Source of the DNA: a virus
IMG/VR virus record: IMGVR_UViG_3300028920_000277
Span: 1-23,117 of that record
Length of the DNA: 23,117 nt
Strand: one strand, 5' to 3'
This document shows positions 19,374 to 23,117 of this stretch, one piece after another. Below the pieces are notes generated by a model. That model was not told the DNA's origin. It saw only the letters and a list, made by a program, of their open reading frames with translations, and searched no databases. Position 1 is the stretch's first letter. Each line of letters opens with the position of its first letter. The position numbers and the translations under genes are program-made.

Positions 19374-22041
19374 ATTCGAAAACGCCGGGCGTGGTATTCA
19401 AACGTCCGCCAGGCGAACCGCAAATGCGTTGAAGCAACCGCGCGACGCAATGAACGGTTTTGCGGCGAGTACCACGGGCGCGAAAGCGGGCGCGGGTGCC
19501 CTGGCGGCGTCGTTGAAACGCCTGGTCGCCATTGTCGGCGGGCTTGCCATTCTTCGCAAGACTGTTCGCACCATTGCAGAATTTCAAACGGCAATGGCAA
19601 CTCTGCAAGGCGTGTTGCGCGCGACCAGTGAAGAAATGATGGAGTTGGAAAAGACCGCGCGGCGCATGGGCGCGACGACCGAATTCACCGCCGCCCAGGC
19701 GGCGGAAGGTTTGTTGTTGTTGGGTCGTGCCGGTTTTGAAACGCAAGAAACAATCGCGGCATTACCTGGCGTGCTTGACCTGGCAACCGCCGGTGCAATC
19801 GGGTTGGGCGAAGCGGCGGATATGACCGCGAAGACCCTTCGACAATTTGGATTGCAAGCCGACCAGGCGGGCCGCGTCGGGTCGACCCTGGTTGCGACGG
19901 CGAACCTCTCCAACACAAATATTTCGCAGTTGGGCGAAGCATTAAAAATGGTGGGTCCGCTTGCCGCACAAGTCGGAATGGACTTGGAAGAAACCGCCGC
20001 AATCCTGGGGTCACTCGCGGATCGTGGGTTGCAAGCGTCACTCGCGGGCACGCAACTTCGCGGCGTGTTGTCAATCCTGTTGGAAGACACCGAACGCAAC
20101 CAAAAGGCATTCGCCAAATTGGGCGTCGAAATGTCGGAAGTTGATCCGACGACGCGAAGTCTGACCGACATTTTCCGGCTGTTGCGCGCACGCGGCATGG
20201 ATGCCGCCGCCGCCGTCGAAATATTCGGACGGCGTAACGCGGTCGCGGCGTTGATACTGTCCGGCACCGTGAAGTCGACGAAGGAACTTGAACAGGCAAT
20301 CCGCGACATGGACGAAGCGGCGAAGGAAAACGCCGAATTGATCCGCAACACGTTACAGGGCGATTTGAACAACCTCAAATCCGCATTCGACGAACTGATA
20401 TTGGCAAGCGGGGATCGTGGGTTGGCGGGCGCGTTGCGCGGACTTGTCCAGGGCATGACCGCATTCGTGCGTTTGATTGCGGGCGTTGACGGTGCTATGA
20501 AGGACGCGTCGGTAGCAACCTGGTTGGTCGTTGCCGCTATGACTGCCCTCACCGCCGTACTGGTGAAATTGCTTGCCGTGAAGATCGTTGCCGGGTTGGT
20601 CATTCTCAAATCGACGTTGCTTGCCCTGGCGACCGTTGCGGCAACGGCGGCGACGGCACTTGCAACATTGTTGGGTCCGGCGTTGTTGGTGACTGCAAGT
20701 GCCGCCGCTAGTCTCGCGGTCGCCCTGTCGCCGTTGTTGGTCGTGGTCGCCGCCCTGGCGGTTGCGTTCGCCGCGTTCAACCTGGGCGAATGGTTGTATA
20801 ACGACTTCCCGAAGGTACAGACGTTTTTCAACGAAGTTGTGGCAATCCTTGGTAAGTTCAAAACCGACGTCGTTTCAACGTGGGAATTTATGACGCGCGG
20901 TTTGGTACTGGCAATGGACAAGGGATTGACCGCAATGGCAAAGGCAATCGACAAGTTCATTGGCGGTAATACGTTCAAAAAACTTCGCTTGGGAATTGCC
21001 GCCCTGGGCGGTCCCGGTTCGAAGGAACTGGAACAGGCGGTTGCGGGTCGCGGCGGCATGCTTTCGTTCCTTTCCGGTGGCGCGTTCAAGGGTGTAGCAA
21101 CCGAAGCGGAAAAAGAAATCGACCGCCTTACTAAAAAGGTGAATGCACTTCGGGAAGCGTTCAAAGCGGGCGGACGCGGCGCGCCCGACGAACAGGAAGT
21201 GTTGCGCGCGGAAATCGAATTGTGGGACAAGCGAATAAATCGCGCAAAATCATTCGCCGAACTCACCGACCTGATAGGTGCGAAAAATCGCGCCGGTCGT
21301 CGCCTTATTGATTTGAACACGCGCAACATTCAAAAGGACGTTCAAAACGACATAGACGCGCGCGAACGCGCCGGGGAAACGGCGGGTGGTTTCGGCGAAT
21401 TCCTCAAAAACAAATTCGGCGGTGACAGTCAAATACACTTTTTCTTGCGCGATATCACGGGCGGATTGATTGACTTTGTGACCGAATTCGAAAACAAGAT
21501 ACCGAAGACGGTTGAAGGCACGGAAGAAATGGAAAACGCCCTGGCGAAAATGCGCGAAGAATTGAAAAAGCTACGCGAAGAGGAAGACCGCAACGCGCAA
21601 AAGGCAAAAATGTTGGGCGACGTATACAAAGGCGTGGGCAACGCAGTTGCCGACACGTTCGAACGCGCGGTGTTCGAAGCACAGTCCGCCCAGGACATGC
21701 TTGAAAGTATGTTGCGCGACATATCCCGAATCGCGTTCCGAATATTCGTCACGAATCAACTTGCCGGTGCAATCGCGGGCCTGGCACCGACGTTCGGAAC
21801 AACCGGTGGTGCAACGACCGGAGGTGCGCCGGGTGGCGGTGATATCCAATCGCCGCAAACACAATTGAACACTTCGGCGTCGGCGGCGCGCATGGTAACG
21901 GGCGCGGTCGCGCCCATGACCACGGCACCGGCACCCGTCCAAGTTGTTCAGAATATCACGACGCCGGACGCAAACAGTTTCCGCCGGTCCAAATCCCAGG
22001 TCGCACGTGACGCACGCGACGTAATCAGGGGGACAATCTAG
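19318..22041 (+). CDS. Tail tape measure protein (TP901-type core)
   Basis: 907 residues from GTG 19318, after GAGGTG. Residues about 85-345 form the conserved core of TP901-type tape measures: FQTAMATLQGVLRATSEEM, MGATTEFTAAQAAEGLLLLGRAGF, ALPGVLDLATAGAIGLGEAAD, ILGSLADRGLQASLAGTQLRG and an end near RNTLQGDLNNLKSAFDEL. Residues about 395-490 are a long hydrophobic stretch of several helices (VATWLVVAAMTALTAVLVKLL and following), probably the membrane-inserting part used during DNA entry. The C-terminal 250 residues are charged coiled coil and then Gly/Thr-rich. It sets tail length; by the usual 0.15 nm per residue a tail near 130-140 nm is implied. The TAG stop shares a base with the next GTG. 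Confidence 0.95.
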   Translation: MATLVVAIDASKAKRGAREFENAGRGIQTSARRTANALKQPRDAMNGFAASTTGAKAGAGALAASLKRLVAIVGGLAILRKTVRTIAEFQTAMATLQGVLRATSEEMMELEKTARRMGATTEFTAAQAAEGLLLLGRAGFETQETIAALPGVLDLATAGAIGLGEAADMTAKTLRQFGLQADQAGRVGSTLVATANLSNTNISQLGEALKMVGPLAAQVGMDLEETAAILGSLADRGLQASLAGTQLRGVLSILLEDTERNQKAFAKLGVEMSEVDPTTRSLTDIFRLLRARGMDAAAAVEIFGRRNAVAALILSGTVKSTKELEQAIRDMDEAAKENAELIRNTLQGDLNNLKSAFDELILASGDRGLAGALRGLVQGMTAFVRLIAGVDGAMKDASVATWLVVAAMTALTAVLVKLLAVKIVAGLVILKSTLLALATVAATAATALATLLGPALLVTASAAASLAVALSPLLVVVAALAVAFAAFNLGEWLYNDFPKVQTFFNEVVAILGKFKTDVVSTWEFMTRGLVLAMDKGLTAMAKAIDKFIGGNTFKKLRLGIAALGGPGSKELEQAVAGRGGMLSFLSGGAFKGVATEAEKEIDRLTKKVNALREAFKAGGRGAPDEQEVLRAEIELWDKRINRAKSFAELTDLIGAKNRAGRRLIDLNTRNIQKDVQNDIDARERAGETAGGFGEFLKNKFGGDSQIHFFLRDITGGLIDFVTEFENKIPKTVEGTEEMENALAKMREELKKLREEEDRNAQKAKMLGDVYKGVGNAVADTFERAVFEAQSAQDMLESMLRDISRIAFRIFVTNQLAGAIAGLAPTFGTTGGATTGGAPGGGDIQSPQTQLNTSASAARMVTGAVAPMTTAPAPVQVVQNITTPDANSFRRSKSQVARDARDVIRGTI

Positions 22042-22994
22042 TGGGCTTTCACGACGTACAGTTTCCCGACGACATAGCATACGGGACACGCGGCGGACCT
22101 GGTTTCCGAACGGACGTTGTCGAAGTGGATTCGGGCGCGGAAGAAAGAACCGCCAGGTGGACGCACGCCAGACGGCGATACGACGTCGCGTACGGCACCA
22201 GGCGGCACGACCAGTTGTCAACTTTGATCGACTTCTATTACGCCAGAGAAGGTGCGGCGAATGGTTTTCGGTTCAAGGATTATCACGACTTCACAACCGC
22301 CGCCAATCACCGCGACGCGCCCACGGCAAACGATGAAATAATCGGAACGGGCGACGGCACGGAAACCGATTTTCAGTTGGTCAAACGATACACGTCCGGT
22401 TTCCAAACGTACGTCCGCACAATCGAAAAACCCGTGTTCGGTACGGTACTGGTTGCCCTGGACGGAACACCGCAAGGGTCGGGGTGGACGGTGGATACAA
22501 CAACCGGCATTGTTTCGTTTTCGGTCGCGCCCGCGTTGAACGTGTCCGTATCCGCCGGTTGCGAATTCGACGTGCCGGTACGGTTCGAAGAAACAACCGA
22601 CGAATGGTTGGCGTTGGATTATGACGACTACTCGTTTGGTTCCGCCGCGCCGGGCCTGGTGGAACTGGTCAACGAATCGCAAGACCAAGGGGACTTTTTT
22701 TACGGCGGCGCGTCGGTATTCACGATCACGCAAGACCATTCGTTGTCCATTGGACAGGGACGCGTCCAGACGTTCGACCCGCAGTCGTCCGGCCTGGATT
22801 TGATATTACCTGATTCAACGAACCTTCCAGGGGGCGGACCGTATTTCTACCTGGCGAACGTAAACGGTTCAAACGCATTGACGGTAAAAGACCACCTGGG
22901 CGCGACGGTTGGTACGTTGGCGGCGTCAAATACCGGAACCCTGGTTATATTGTCCGACGACGGCGCGGGAACAAAAACGTGGTACATGATGTAA
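22041..22994 (+). CDS. Distal tail protein (DUF2460/TIGR02217 type) with extra C-terminal domain
   Basis: 317 residues from GTG 22041 (TAGTG overlap). Residues 1 to about 212 match the DUF2460 pattern: FHDVQFPDDIAYGTRGGPGF near the start, RRYDVAYGTRRHDQLSTLIDFYYAREGAANGFRFKDYHDF (in parts), IGTGDGTETDFQLVKRY, and DVPVRFEETTDEWLALDY near its end. Members sit at the tail tip and begin the adsorption apparatus; they are common in gene transfer agents and alphaproteobacterial phages. Residues about 218-317 form an added domain (FFYGGASVFTITQ, GRVQTFDPQSSGLDLILP, VKDHLGATVGTL, KTWYMM). This resembles the R-x-Q-x-x-D-P domain of phage surface proteins, and the same domain opens the next gene. The extension is unusual and could be a decoration or receptor-contact module. 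Confidence 0.87.
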   Translation: MGFHDVQFPDDIAYGTRGGPGFRTDVVEVDSGAEERTARWTHARRRYDVAYGTRRHDQLSTLIDFYYAREGAANGFRFKDYHDFTTAANHRDAPTANDEIIGTGDGTETDFQLVKRYTSGFQTYVRTIEKPVFGTVLVALDGTPQGSGWTVDTTTGIVSFSVAPALNVSVSAGCEFDVPVRFEETTDEWLALDYDDYSFGSAAPGLVELVNESQDQGDFFYGGASVFTITQDHSLSIGQGRVQTFDPQSSGLDLILPDSTNLPGGGPYFYLANVNGSNALTVKDHLGATVGTLAASNTGTLVILSDDGAGTKTWYMM

Positions 22995-23007
22995 AGGCGA
23001 ACGCCGC

Positions 23008-23117
23008 ATGGTAACGCGTGCAAAATTCTTCGGTGGTGCAAGCGAACAAACATTGTCGGGCAATGTCACCCTGGCATATGGTTCGGCGCGTGTACAGGTG
23101 TTGGACCCTGGCGGCAC
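23008..23117 (+). CDS. Tail protein starting with R-x-Q-x-x-DPGG domain (3' truncated by window)
   Basis: ATG 23008 follows AAAGGCG and opens a frame that continues past the right edge; 36 complete codons are visible. The text AKFFGGASEQTLSG...LAYGSARVQVLDPGG lines up with the C-terminal domain of the preceding protein (FFYGGAS...SIGQGRVQTFDP). The domain is one I associate with phage virion surface proteins in which D-P-G-G-x-x-R-x-V-x-L-P follows; the rest lies outside the window. By position it is probably part of the distal tail or a fibre. Confidence 0.65.
   Translation, partial: MVTRAKFFGGASEQTLSGNVTLAYGSARVQVLDPGG

Noticed and set aside
19584-21329. 581-codon open frame on the - strand
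   Set aside because: It is the antisense shadow of the tape measure gene, caused by codon bias; the + strand protein is unmistakable.
1-23117. CRISPR arrays, insertion sequences, integrase, transposase
   Set aside because: No regularly spaced repeats, no terminal inverted repeats flanking a transposase-like gene, and no recombinase motifs were seen.

Overview
The window is a stretch of a tailed-phage (or prophage) genome with siphovirus morphology genes. Every gene I can support lies on the + strand and genes are packed head to tail, mostly with ATGA, GTGA or TAATG overlaps. The evidence for a siphovirus is a complete structural order: small and large terminase, DUF4055-type portal, Mu gpF-like head protein, scaffold, P22-type coat, connector and tail-completion proteins, tail tube, a -1 frameshifted tail assembly chaperone pair, a 907-residue tape measure and a DUF2460-type distal tail protein, with no sheath or baseplate-wedge genes. 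The host cannot be named from sequence. DNA is GC-rich but favours TTG (Leu) and CAA (Gln), and tetranucleotides such as GCTG/CAGC are nearly missing.

Layout. 1-889: C-terminal part of a replication ATPase with a winged helix. 890-1221: an A+T-rich regulatory-looking spacer with a long inverted repeat and repeated GGTATTTTTCTC boxes, then a tRNA-Gln(UUG). 1245-4937: eleven small, mostly overlapping genes of unknown function, mixing membrane proteins with Cys-rich zinc-knuckle proteins; this is the least explained part. 4938-5093: short spacer carrying a 14-nt element also found in the first spacer. 5094-6966: DNA packaging (TerS, TerL). 6963-10260: an accessory block unusually placed between TerL and portal, holding three tandem paralogues of exactly 166 residues, a holin-like protein, a Gly/Arg-rich peptide that overlaps a second open frame, a small membrane protein and a lipoprotein-like protein. 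10250-14913: portal, head morphogenesis, scaffold and coat, closed by a terminator-like hairpin. 15040-18322: head-tail connector, closure, tail completion and tail tube. 18323-18519: structured spacer with three hairpins. 18520-23117: tail chaperones (frameshift), tape measure, distal tail protein, and the start of another tail gene that repeats a domain found at the end of the distal tail protein.

How it works together. The right two thirds are a virion assembly line: TerS/TerL drive DNA through the portal into a coat shell built on the scaffold; the connector, closure and terminator proteins join head to tail; chaperones and tape measure set tail length; the distal proteins begin the adsorption apparatus. 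No integrase, repressor, endolysin or CRISPR array is seen, so lifestyle and the full lysis set remain open. Strongest points for follow-up are the 1245-4937 cassette, the paralogue triplet, the spacer repeats at 954-1128, the dual-frame locus at 9429-9641, the coat gene with no TTG codons, and the shared domain at the right edge.
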